Shown here in pieces: positions 7,309-13,620 of a DNA stretch of 13,622 nucleotides. Source of the stretch: an uncultured Peptococcaceae bacterium (GTDB taxonomy: Bacteria > Bacillota > Dehalobacteriia > UBA7702); NCBI GenBank assembly GCA_937919295.1, contig CALFRX010000350.1, positions 1 to 13,622 on the forward strand. The letters are read 5' to 3'. Position 1 is the first letter of the stretch. Every line of letters starts with the position of its first letter. Below the pieces are notes generated by a model. That model was not told where the DNA came from, did not search any database, and saw nothing but the letters and a program-made list of their open reading frames with translations. The position numbers and the translations under genes are program-made.

Positions 7309-8316
7309 TTATTGCCAGGGTTTATCCTTCCAGTTTCTTTCGCTGGTATTTTCGTTCCCTGCCATGACTTCCGTATTTTTCTGAGACATATTGTGGGTTG
7401 CTTCATGTCTGCCACGGGTCTGTTTCTCATCATGTTTTTGTTGGGTTTTGTCCTTCTTTTCCTGTTCCTTATCGTACATTTCCGCAGCCAAGGTGATTTT
7501 GCTCTTCTGTTTTTCTTCTTTGGGAGCAAATATCCCGGCTTTATAGCGATAGTTCAGGTAAGAAGTTTGCAGCATGGTAAAGAGGCCGTAGAACAGCCAG
7601 TAGATGGCCAAAGCCGCAGGGAACTGCTGGGTCATGAAAAGAAACATGGCCGGCATCAGGATCAACATCATTTTCTGCGTCATATCCTGACGGTTGGTGG
7701 TGCTCATATACTGCTGTAACATGGTCACCAAAGCGCAGCCGATCGGCAATATCCAGGGCCATGTTGTGTTTTTAACCGTTATGGATAAATCCTGGATCCA
7801 GAAAAAGCTGTAGTGACCGGCGGCAATGGCGCTTTCCGCCGGGATCCAATTACGCAGCCCATAAAATAGAATAAAGAGGATGGGCATTTGAATCAGCAGG
7901 GGCAAGCAACCAGAGAGCGGGTTGATTTTCGCGTCGCTGTATAGTTTCGCCACTTCTTCCTGTTTTTTCTGGGGGTTGTTTTCGTATTTTTTACTGATCT
8001 CCTTCATTTTCGGCTGCATGGCCTGCATGGCCTTCATGCTCTTTTGCTGTTTGATGTTAAGAGGCGTGGTGGCCACCTTAACAAGGAGCGTCAGTATGAT
8101 GATCGCGTAAACATAGTTATCGACCTGGACATAGGAAAGGGCAACGTGAATCCCTTCCAAAATGGTGCCCACGATTTTTGCCGAAGTGGCATCTTGGTTT
8201 ACAATATAATTGCCGTTTGCGTCGAGATTGGCGGTAGTGCAGCCGGCCATCATAAAGACGAGACAAATCAGGAGAAGAACGATAACGATCTTCTTAGATT
8301 TATTAAGCTTTGTCAT
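7309..8316 (-). CDS. yidC: YidC/Oxa1-family membrane protein insertase
   Basis: YidC inserts and folds membrane proteins, alone or with SecYEG. The 335-aa form matches the short Gram-positive type (SpoIIIJ/YidC2) without the large proteobacterial periplasmic domain. Seen: a signal segment (about 9-25) ending MMAGC, a lipobox with Cys26 as likely lipidation site; about five membrane segments from residue 68 to 255; a charged cytoplasmic loop (85-130); and a long basic C-terminal tail. The Arg that sits in the hydrophilic groove of many YidC proteins is Lys80 here (TLLVKVATTPL), which keeps the charge. The ATG at 8314-8316 has an AGAGGAAA site about 7 nt upstream and shares ATGA with the yidD stop. 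An in-frame start 33 nt upstream is less likely. Confidence 0.95.
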   Translation of the reverse strand: MTKLNKSKKIVIVLLLICLVFMMAGCTTANLDANGNYIVNQDATSAKIVGTILEGIHVALSYVQVDNYVYAIIILTLLVKVATTPLNIKQQKSMKAMQAMQPKMKEISKKYENNPQKKQEEVAKLYSDAKINPLSGCLPLLIQMPILFILFYGLRNWIPAESAIAAGHYSFFWIQDLSITVKNTTWPWILPIGCALVTMLQQYMSTTNRQDMTQKMMLILMPAMFLFMTQQFPAALAIYWLFYGLFTMLQTSYLNYRYKAGIFAPKEEKQKSKITLAAEMYDKEQEKKDKTQQKHDEKQTRGRHEATHNMSQKNTEVMAGNENTSERNWKDKPWQ

Positions 8317-8564
8317 AAATATTTCCTCTTGTTCCCTTTTGGGGAACACAACGGTTCGTCTACCGGGTCGTAACCGCCTTTACAGAAAGGATTGCAGCGC
8401 AAAATACGCCAAATCGCTTTCCGGCCGCCTTTCCATACACCATATTTTCCAACCGCTTCCATGGCGTATTGGGAACAGGTCGGCTGAAATCTGCAACAAG
8501 GCGGAAACATCGGCGAGATCACTTTTTGGTAAAATCGGATGAGCAGGATTATGACTTTTTTCAT
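8313..8564 (-). CDS. yidD: Membrane protein insertion efficiency factor YidD
   Basis: YidD is a small membrane-associated protein that aids YidC-dependent membrane-protein insertion; its biochemical activity is unclear. At 83 aa it is typical. Seen: an N-terminal amphipathic or membrane-facing helix (3-18, VIILLIRFYQKVISP); the family Cys pattern PPCCRFQPTCSQYA (Cys23, Cys24, Cys30); and RCNPFCKGGYDPV with two more Cys. The start codon overlaps the rnpA stop by 4 nt and its stop overlaps the yidC start (ATGA), so translation of rnpA, yidD and yidC is probably coupled. Confidence 0.95.
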   Translation of the reverse strand: MKKVIILLIRFYQKVISPMFPPCCRFQPTCSQYAMEAVGKYGVWKGGRKAIWRILRCNPFCKGGYDPVDEPLCSPKGNKRKYL

Positions 8565-8890
8565 ACTTTTATCTTTCTTGAAAGGTTTTCCAATTCCTTT
8601 TCCATTTCACGATAAGATATTTGATTGATGGTACGTTTGGCAATAATGATATAATCGTACCCCGTCATAAAGAATTCCGGGTGAAGCCGGGCAATTTCTT
8701 TTAAACGTCTGCGCACATGATTTCTGTTCACAGCGTTGCCCACTTTTTTCGATACGGTAAACCCCACCCGAAAATCGGAAAGCCTATTTTTTCGGTAACA
8801 GAGAATCATATCCTTCGCATTGAGTGATCTTCCCTTTTGATAAGCCCTGGTAAAATCTTTTCTTTTTTTTACTCTGTTTTGATCATCCAA
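8561..8890 (-). CDS. rnpA: Ribonuclease P protein component
   Basis: RnpA is the protein cofactor of RNase P. It binds the catalytic RNA and precursor-tRNA leader during 5' maturation. At 109 aa it is typical. Seen: the N-terminal VKKRKDFTRAYQKGRS segment; RVGFTVSKKVGNAVNRNHVRRRLKE (41-65) containing the basic RNR helix; and a C-terminal YDYIIIAKR strand. The start is TTG at 8888-8890; a nearby ATG is out of frame, and GGCGGAA lies about 9 nt upstream as a weak ribosome site. It begins 18 nt after rpmH, the near-universal pairing, and overlaps yidD by 4 nt. Confidence 0.95.
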   Translation of the reverse strand: MDDQNRVKKRKDFTRAYQKGRSLNAKDMILCYRKNRLSDFRVGFTVSKKVGNAVNRNHVRRRLKEIARLHPEFFMTGYDYIIIAKRTINQISYREMEKELENLSRKIKV

Positions 8891-8908
8891 TTTTATAAAT
8901 TCCGCCGA

Positions 8909-9043
8909 TTAGACACTCAGTTGTTTTCTTCCTTTAGCTCTTCTTCTTTTTAAAACTTTTCTGCCGCTGGCATCCGCCATTCTAGCGCGGAAGCCATGAA
9001 CTTTTTTGTGCTGGCGATTTTTGGGCTGGAATGTTCTTTTCAC
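8909..9043 (-). CDS. rpmH: 50S ribosomal protein L34
   Basis: L34 is a small basic protein of the large ribosomal subunit. The 44-aa product begins MKRTFQPKNRQ, continues KKVHGFRARM, and ends RRRAKGRKQLSV, which is the whole family signature at its usual length. The start is GTG (9041-9043), preceded by a strong AGGAGG site 7 nt upstream. There is no in-frame ATG. It is the first gene of the left-arm operon and is expressed from a consensus promoter about 100 bp upstream, inside the origin spacer. Confidence 0.97.
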   Translation of the reverse strand: MKRTFQPKNRQHKKVHGFRARMADASGRKVLKRRRAKGRKQLSV

Positions 9044-9143
9044 GGTATTTCCTCCTATTCTTATTATTAAAGCAAAATTATATATAGGCCGCGGTTAAAT
9101 TTTCAGATAACTACGGCAGTCTATCCTATTGCACAGTACACCT

Positions 9144-9172
9144 ATTATAGCGCATCCATTTGGCACTGTCAA
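9144..9172 (-). promoter_or_regulatory. rpmH operon promoter, full consensus
   Basis: On the minus strand TTGACA (9167-9172) and TATAAT (9144-9149) are both perfect and are separated by exactly 17 bp. Predicted start is near 9137, giving a leader of about 94 nt before the rpmH GTG. A promoter this strong suits the ribosomal-protein and insertase operon. Confidence 0.9.
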
Positions 9173-9202
9173 TAAACAATCTTACCCCGCATTTTAAAAA
9201 AG

Positions 9203-9211
9203 TTATCCACA
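9203..9211 (+). promoter_or_regulatory. DnaA box, perfect
   Basis: TTATCCACA matches the bacterial consensus DnaA box exactly. It lies about 30 bp beyond the rpmH -35 and next to an AT-rich stretch. Confidence 0.85.
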
Positions 9212-9271
9212 ATATTTTAACATTGACGATTATTTTTTCCTACATTATATAAAGCGTATCTTAATAAAAAG
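9212..9271. other. AT-rich stretch, possible DNA unwinding element
   Basis: Roughly 60 bp between DnaA boxes contain about 11 G or C bases, mainly A and T runs such as TATTTTTT and ATTATATAAA. Position beside a perfect box suits an unwinding element, but the dnaA-dnaN spacer is another candidate. Confidence 0.4.
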
Positions 9272-9289
9272 TTATTCTCATTATTCACA
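9272..9289 (+). promoter_or_regulatory. Tandem DnaA boxes, abutting
   Basis: TTATTCTCA (two mismatches) is followed without a gap by TTATTCACA, which fits TTATNCACA. Head-to-tail boxes with no spacing suggest cooperative DnaA binding. Confidence 0.65.
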
Positions 9290-9328
9290 TTGGAAATCTG
9301 CAGAAAAAAAAGAAGTCCCACAATGTCA

Positions 9329-9337
9329 TGTGTATAA
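9329..9337 (-). promoter_or_regulatory. DnaA box, inverted
   Basis: TGTGTATAA reads TTATACACA on the minus strand and fits TTATNCACA. It ends 16 bp before the dnaA -35, so DnaA bound here could repress or modulate dnaA. Confidence 0.6.
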
Positions 9338-9353
9338 TTGAGATACCACACCC

Positions 9354-9383
9354 TTGAACTATGGGCTTTTTTTATGTTAGAAT
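9354..9383 (+). promoter_or_regulatory. dnaA promoter (extended -10)
   Basis: TTGAAC (9354-9359; 4 of 6) lies 18 bp before TAGAAT (9378-9383; 5 of 6), which is preceded by TGT as an extended -10. Predicted start is near 9390, giving a leader of roughly 165 to 210 nt depending on the dnaA start used. Confidence 0.65.
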
Positions 9384-9390
9384 GGTAATC

Positions 9391-9420
9391 GCGAAGGAAA
9401 AACAGTGTTTTTTTCTTCGC
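9391..9420 (+). promoter_or_regulatory. Stable hairpin at the 5' end of the dnaA leader
   Basis: GCGAAGGAAAAAC pairs with GTTTTTTTCTTCGC around an AGT loop, giving about 12 to 13 bp with one G-U pair and one bulged T. It starts almost at the predicted transcription start. No T-run follows, so it is not a normal terminator; it may protect the transcript end or affect elongation. Confidence 0.5.
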
Positions 9421-9581
9421 ACTTTATCCCTAAAGGATGTGAACCTTTGAACGGGGGAACATGACTGCGGTGAAGAAAAGTGATATCCATTGATATCGAA
9501 AGAGAATAAAAAATAAGGGGAAAAACAGAACGGACCCGATTTTTTTCATCGCTTATGGAAAAACTGACACCAAGAAAAACC

Positions 9582-9599
9582 GGAGGAAATCATATTTTG
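9582..9599 (+). promoter_or_regulatory. Ribosome binding site and TTG start for dnaA
   Basis: GGAGG (9582-9586) lies 10 nt before an in-frame TTG (9597-9599). The only upstream in-frame ATG (9555) is preceded by a T-run and has no purine-rich site. This decides the start in favour of TTG, although the spacing is at the long end. Confidence 0.55.
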
Positions 9600-11000
9600 G
9601 TTAATTTAGATCCCTATATCGAATTGTGGAACAATACCCTGCTCCACATCAAAGAACATGAGAATATCGCCTCCACCAGCTACCAATCATGGTTTGAGCC
9701 GCTGCAAGTTGTGGATTTTTATCATAACAAAATTTACTTAGCCACTGCTACCGATTTTATCATCGAATGGATCAACGACCATTACAGCGCCATGTTACGG
9801 CGAAATCTGGAAATTACTTCCGAAAGCAAAGTTGTGGATTTTGAATTGGTTTTGCTCAACCCCGATGGGACTTATACCCCGGATCACGACGGAGAAGAGG
9901 AAACGGTTTCCTTAAAGGCCCCTTCTACCCCGGCGCCAAAGAAAGTTTTTAATGATATTGACGATATTTATACCGCATCGTTGAATCCCCGCTATACCTT
10001 TGATACCTTCGTCGTTGGCGACAACAACCGTTTTGCCCACGCCGCTTCTTTGGCCGTTGCGGAAATGCCAGGAAAAGTCTACAATCCCCTTTTTATTCAA
10101 GGAGGCGTCGGTTTGGGTAAAACCCATCTGATGCAGGCCATCGGCCACTTTATCAAAGAGAACAACCGCGGCGCCAAAGTCGCTTATTTTACCACCGAAC
10201 AGTTCGTCAACGAATGGATCAACGCCATCAAAGACAACACGCCGGAACAGTTTCGCAACAAATACCGTAAAGTCGACGTGATCTTAATGGACGACATTCA
10301 GTTTTTATCAAACAAGGACAGTTCCCAGGAAGAATTTTTTCACACGTATAATTCCCTTTACGAGAGCGGCGCCCAAATCATTTTAAGCTCTGACCGACCG
10401 CCTTTTGAAATACCCAAATTGGAAGAACGTCTCGTAACCCGTTTTTTATGGGGTCTGACCACGGAAATTATGTATCCTGATTTAGAGACGAGAATCGCCA
10501 TTCTCCAAAAAAAGGCGGCGATGAACAATATTGTGATTCAATCGAAAGACGTTTTCTTTTACATCGCCAATCAATACGATTCCAATATCCGTATTTTAGA
10601 GGGCGCTCTCAACCGCGTCGTGGCTTTTTCAAAAATGAAGGGTGAACCCATCACCCTCTCCCTGACCATGAAGGCTTTGGAAAATTTCGTTTCGGAAAAC
10701 CGTATCAAAGTCATCACCGTGGAACTGATTCAACAGGCCACAGCGCAATACTTCAATATTAAAACAGAAGATATGAAAAGCTCGAAACGGACAGCCCATA
10801 TCACCTTCCCCCGGCAGGTCGCCATGTACCTATGCCGGGAACTCACCGACATTACCTTCGAAAAAATCGGCGAGTCTTTCGGTAAACGCCACTACACCAC
10901 CGTGATGCACGCTCACGATGAAATCGCCAGAAAACTGACGATCGACAAAAACACGGTGAAGTATATCAAAGACCTCTCCGCCTCCATCAAAAAGATGTAA
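9597..11000 (+). CDS. dnaA: Chromosomal replication initiator DnaA
   Basis: DnaA is the AAA+ initiator that binds DnaA boxes, unwinds the origin and loads helicase. From the TTG start it is 467 aa and begins MVNLDPYIELWN; from the ATG at 9555 it would be 481 aa. Positions below use the 481-aa count. Seen: domain I with SYQSWFEPL (42-50); a short linker; AAA+ domain with Walker A GGVGLGKTH (183-191), Walker B DVILMDDIQF (241-250), the Arg finger in TRF (Arg296), and sensor 2 LEGALNR (348-354); and domain IV with FPRQVAMYLCRELT. The helix-turn-helix signature reads GKRHYTTVMHAHDEI, where most DnaA proteins have GGRDHTTV, and RFLWGL replaces the common RFEWGL. The gene heads the right arm, 303 bp before dnaN. 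Confidence 0.95.
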   Translation: MVNLDPYIELWNNTLLHIKEHENIASTSYQSWFEPLQVVDFYHNKIYLATATDFIIEWINDHYSAMLRRNLEITSESKVVDFELVLLNPDGTYTPDHDGEEETVSLKAPSTPAPKKVFNDIDDIYTASLNPRYTFDTFVVGDNNRFAHAASLAVAEMPGKVYNPLFIQGGVGLGKTHLMQAIGHFIKENNRGAKVAYFTTEQFVNEWINAIKDNTPEQFRNKYRKVDVILMDDIQFLSNKDSSQEEFFHTYNSLYESGAQIILSSDRPPFEIPKLEERLVTRFLWGLTTEIMYPDLETRIAILQKKAAMNNIVIQSKDVFFYIANQYDSNIRILEGALNRVVAFSKMKGEPITLSLTMKALENFVSENRIKVITVELIQQATAQYFNIKTEDMKSSKRTAHITFPRQVAMYLCRELTDITFEKIGESFGKRHYTTVMHAHDEIARKLTIDKNTVKYIKDLSASIKKM

Positions 11001-11303
11001 ACCGGTTTTATCATTCAAAAAATATCACTTTTTTTATATCTTATTCCCAGTTCAGCACCGTATCAACATTTTCAGTCACATTGTTGATAACATCATACTT
11101 AATTCCATAAATATTCCTTGTGAACGATGTGCAAAGGAATGATCGGAAAAAATCGGTCCATAAACCTTCCACCGTTAAAAAGATAACCAAGACACAAATA
11201 AGAAAGCCGTGTCATACAGGGAATCAATGGGGTTATCCTTAAATTCACAGAGCTTATTATGATGATGAAAGAAAAGAATTAAAAATATAAAGAGGAGCAA
11301 ACC
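11001..11303. other. dnaA-dnaN spacer, possible second origin part
   Basis: The 303-bp spacer has no gene. It opens with an AT-rich run (AATATCACTTTTTTTATATC, 11021-11040), then TTATTCCCA (11041-11049, two mismatches to the DnaA box), GTATCAACA (11060-11068, two mismatches) and a good inverted box at 11082-11090. In B. subtilis the unwinding element sits in this spacer, so a bipartite origin is possible. A weak promoter for dnaN may lie at TTGATA (11084-11089) with CATAAA 16 bp later; no strong promoter and no terminator for dnaA are visible. Confidence 0.5.
11082..11090 (-). promoter_or_regulatory. DnaA box in the dnaA-dnaN spacer
   Basis: TGTTGATAA reads TTATCAACA on the minus strand, one mismatch from TTATCCACA. 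Two weaker matches lie within 45 bp to its left. Confidence 0.5.
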
Positions 11304-12425
11304 ATGAAAATTAAATGTGAAAAGACCAATTTTTTAAAAGGTCTGCAAACCGTTGCCAAAGCGGTTTCCGCAAAAAATACGATCTACGCTTTGAGTGGTA
11401 TCTTGATGACTGTCAAAGGTCAGGAAATGATTTTCCGCGCCACCGATATCGAAATCGCCATTGAATACAGAGACAGCGATATTACCGTGGTGGAGGAAGG
11501 CAGCTTGATCATACCGGGACGTTACATTTTGGAAATCGCCAAAAAACTCCCGGAAGGAGAAATCGAGCTATCCAGCGAAGGTTATACGTTCAACATCCGT
11601 TACGGCAGTTCTGAAATTACTGTCAACGGTTTGGACAAGGAAGAATTCCCCGATTTTCCCGTGGTAGAAGGCGATGTAGCCGGTGTTTTTTCCCTTTATC
11701 GTTTTGAACAGGATATCAAAGAAGTGGCGGTGGCCGCTTCCGCCGATGAATCGCGTCCCCTTTTTACCGGCGTGCTTTTTGAAATCGATGGGCAAAACGT
11801 CAATTTTGTGGCCACCGATACCCACCGTTTGGCTATGAAAAAGTCCTCCTGGGTATTAACGGGCAAGGAAAATAGCATTTCCGTGGTGGTGCCCAATAAG
11901 ATTTTACAGGAAATCATCCGCAACGATTTTGAGGAGGACAGCAAATTGGAAGTGGTGATCGGGATGAAGCAGATCAGCTTCCGTCATGAAAACACCTTCT
12001 ACGTTTCCAGGCTCATCGAAGGAAAATTTCCCAATTATCATCAGGTCATTCCGGAAGCAGACCGCATCAAAGCCGTGGCGGAAGTGGATGCCAACTTCTT
12101 TTCCGCTACCCTGGAAAGAGCCTTCATCCTATCAAAGGAGCTGGTCAGAGAACATGTCGGCCGGGTTAGCATCGCTCTTACCAACGATATGCTGACCGTT
12201 GATTCGAGAAGCCCGGAAATGGGTCATATCCATGAAGAAATCCCTGTGCTGCAACGAGGGGAAGATATGTCCCTTGTTTTCAATGCCCGCTACCTGCTGG
12301 ATATTTTGCGCGTCATTGAGAGCGAAACCATTGTCATGCAGTTTACCGGCGCCAATACCCCTTTGGTGATCGGCAGAAAAGACGACGAAGGTTATCTTTA
12401 TTTAGCCTTGCCGCTGAAAGCGTAA
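11304..12425 (+). CDS. dnaN: DNA polymerase III sliding clamp (beta subunit)
   Basis: DnaN forms a ring-shaped dimer around DNA that tethers the replicative polymerase and recruits repair and regulatory partners. At 373 aa it has the usual length for three tandem clamp domains. Seen: start MKIKCEKTNFLKGLQTVAKA; ALSGILMTVKG and ATDIEIAIEY in domain 1; EEFPDFPVVEG at the domain 1-2 region; FVATDTHRLAMKK (about 173-185); EGKFPNYHQVIPEAD; and the C-terminal YLYLALPLKA, which matches the family's LALPL-type ending where partner peptides dock. The ATG follows AGAGGAG by 6 nt. recF starts 1 nt after the stop codon. Confidence 0.97.
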   Translation: MKIKCEKTNFLKGLQTVAKAVSAKNTIYALSGILMTVKGQEMIFRATDIEIAIEYRDSDITVVEEGSLIIPGRYILEIAKKLPEGEIELSSEGYTFNIRYGSSEITVNGLDKEEFPDFPVVEGDVAGVFSLYRFEQDIKEVAVAASADESRPLFTGVLFEIDGQNVNFVATDTHRLAMKKSSWVLTGKENSISVVVPNKILQEIIRNDFEEDSKLEVVIGMKQISFRHENTFYVSRLIEGKFPNYHQVIPEADRIKAVAEVDANFFSATLERAFILSKELVREHVGRVSIALTNDMLTVDSRSPEMGHIHEEIPVLQRGEDMSLVFNARYLLDILRVIESETIVMQFTGANTPLVIGRKDDEGYLYLALPLKA

Positions 12426-12426
12426 A

Positions 12427-13539
12427 ATGATTCTCAAAGCGCTGAAACTCACTAATTTCAGAAATTACGGCAGTCTTGATATGACTTGGGATCCGGGAAT
12501 CAATATGATCCGCGGTGACAACGCCCAAGGTAAGACCAATCTCTTGGAGGCCATTGCTTTTTTAAGCACCTTCAGTTCCTTTCGCAAAAGTCCGGCGGCA
12601 GAGCTGATCAAAAAAGAGCGTGACTTTTTTTTGATCCGCAGCTGCTTTACGGGGAATCAGACGGAACACATCATGAATGTGGCCTATTCTGAGAATAAAA
12701 AATACCTGGTAAAATTAGACGGCAATACCAAAAAACGGATCGCGCCACTGATCGGTTCTTTGAATACGGTGATTTTTTCTCCCGATGATCTGATGCTGAT
12801 GAAGGGCAGACCGGAAGAGCGCCGCCGTTTTCTTGACGCGGAAATCATACAGACGGCTCCCGAAAGCCATAAGGTGTTCAGCCGTTACAACAAAGCGCTG
12901 AAACAGCGAAATAACCTTTTGAGGGAAATGCGGGAAGGACGGGAGCTCAGCGATATTCTCAGCGCCTATGATCGGCAGCTGGCGGAAAACGGCGCGTCGA
13001 TTTTGTTGCGGCGGAAGGATCTTTTGGAACGGCTTCAACCCATGGTACGCCTCTCCCATCGCCGCATTACCGGCGGCAGCGAAGAACTGATGTTGTATTA
13101 TGCCGGCGGTATAGAGGGTTATTCGGAAAAAAAACACTCTTTGGAACAATGGAAAACCGCTTACGAAGAGAAGCTCAAAGAGACCAGGAGCGAGGATATT
13201 CGTCGAGGTAGTACCACCTTTGGGCCTCACCGGGATGACCTGCGTTTTTTTCTCAACGGTGACGATATTCGCCGCTTCGGTTCCCAGGGGCAGCAGCGTA
13301 CAGCCTCTTTGGCGCTGAAAATCGGCGAATTGGAACTGATGAAGGGCCAACGGGGCGAATATCCGGTGCTGCTCTTAGACGATGTTTTATCGGAACTTGA
13401 CGAGCACCGGCGGGAAGCTTTGATCGAAGTGATCAACGGTAAAGTGCAGACTTTTGTCACTGATACCGGCAACCGCCAGCTATTTACGCGTTGCAGTGAG
13501 TATCGGGTGGAAAACGGGATGATCACGGCAATCAGTTAA
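12427..13539 (+). CDS. recF: DNA replication and repair protein RecF
   Basis: RecF is an SMC-like ATPase that acts with RecO and RecR to load RecA at single-strand gaps. At 370 aa it is typical. Seen: LTNFRNY near the start; Walker A GDNAQGKTN (30-38); SPDDLMLMKGRPEERRRFLD; the ABC signature FGSQGQQRTASLALKI; and Walker B PVLLLDDVLSELD. The ATG lies 1 nt after dnaN and no strong ribosome site is seen, so it is probably translated by coupling from dnaN. In many Bacillota a small S4-domain gene (rlbA/yaaA) lies between dnaN and recF; it is absent. gyrB, which often follows, is also not downstream within the window. Confidence 0.97.
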   Translation: MILKALKLTNFRNYGSLDMTWDPGINMIRGDNAQGKTNLLEAIAFLSTFSSFRKSPAAELIKKERDFFLIRSCFTGNQTEHIMNVAYSENKKYLVKLDGNTKKRIAPLIGSLNTVIFSPDDLMLMKGRPEERRRFLDAEIIQTAPESHKVFSRYNKALKQRNNLLREMREGRELSDILSAYDRQLAENGASILLRRKDLLERLQPMVRLSHRRITGGSEELMLYYAGGIEGYSEKKHSLEQWKTAYEEKLKETRSEDIRRGSTTFGPHRDDLRFFLNGDDIRRFGSQGQQRTASLALKIGELELMKGQRGEYPVLLLDDVLSELDEHRREALIEVINGKVQTFVTDTGNRQLFTRCSEYRVENGMITAIS

Positions 13540-13542
13540 TAC

Positions 13543-13620
13543 CCGTATTACCGCCGGTTTTCCGGCGGTTTCAGCTTGTCAAAAAAGTGGCCTCGCCACT
13601 TTCCCGCCAAGCTGATACGG
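13543..13620. repeat. Nested palindromic element after recF
   Basis: Three inverted repeats nest here: an outer CCGTAT (13543-13548) with ATACGG (13615-13620); a hairpin CCGCCGG-TTTT-CCGGCGG (13551-13568); and an arm CAGCTTG (13572-13578) with CAAGCTG (13608-13614) that encloses AAAGTGGC-CTC-GCCACTTT (13584-13602). Together they could fold as a three-way junction. The layout resembles interspersed intergenic repeats; whether more of it continues beyond the edge cannot be seen. Confidence 0.6.
13550..13571 (+). terminator. Possible recF terminator
   Basis: ACCGCCGG-TTTT-CCGGCGGT forms an 8-bp, very GC-rich stem 10 nt past the recF stop, but is followed only by TTC. It could terminate the dnaA-dnaN-recF transcripts weakly, or be only part of the larger palindromic element. 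Confidence 0.45.

Larger units (their letters stand above)
9044..9554. other. oriC: Candidate origin of replication (oriC), rpmH-dnaA spacer
   Basis: The 511-bp spacer lies where genes on the two arms diverge: all to the left are minus, all to the right plus. That is the pattern expected of an origin with co-directional genes. It holds one perfect DnaA box, two more that fit TTATNCACA, one degenerate box, a very AT-rich stretch between them, and divergent promoters for rpmH and dnaA on either side. The boxes lie between the two promoters, so DnaA could also control both. Assignment is by position and motif, without skew or functional data. Confidence 0.85.

Noticed and set aside
9167..9175. 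TGTCAATAA (TTATTGACA inverted) as a DnaA box over the rpmH -35
   Set aside because: It has two mismatches and is explained by the TTGACA of the promoter.
9391..9420. The dnaA leader hairpin as an attenuator or intrinsic terminator
   Set aside because: The T-run is inside the stem and none follows the 3' arm, so it does not fit an intrinsic terminator.
9424..9432. TTATCCCTA as a further DnaA box
   Set aside because: It has two mismatches, including the conserved CACA end, and lies inside the dnaA leader away from the box cluster.
9461..9493. Ten-codon open frame (MTAVKKSDIH) in the dnaA leader, considered as a leader peptide
   Set aside because: The G-run before it is only about 3 nt from the ATG, too close for good initiation, and nothing else supports translation.
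12715..13350. 211-codon minus-strand frame
   Set aside because: It is antisense to recF, which has all its ATPase motifs in the plus frame.
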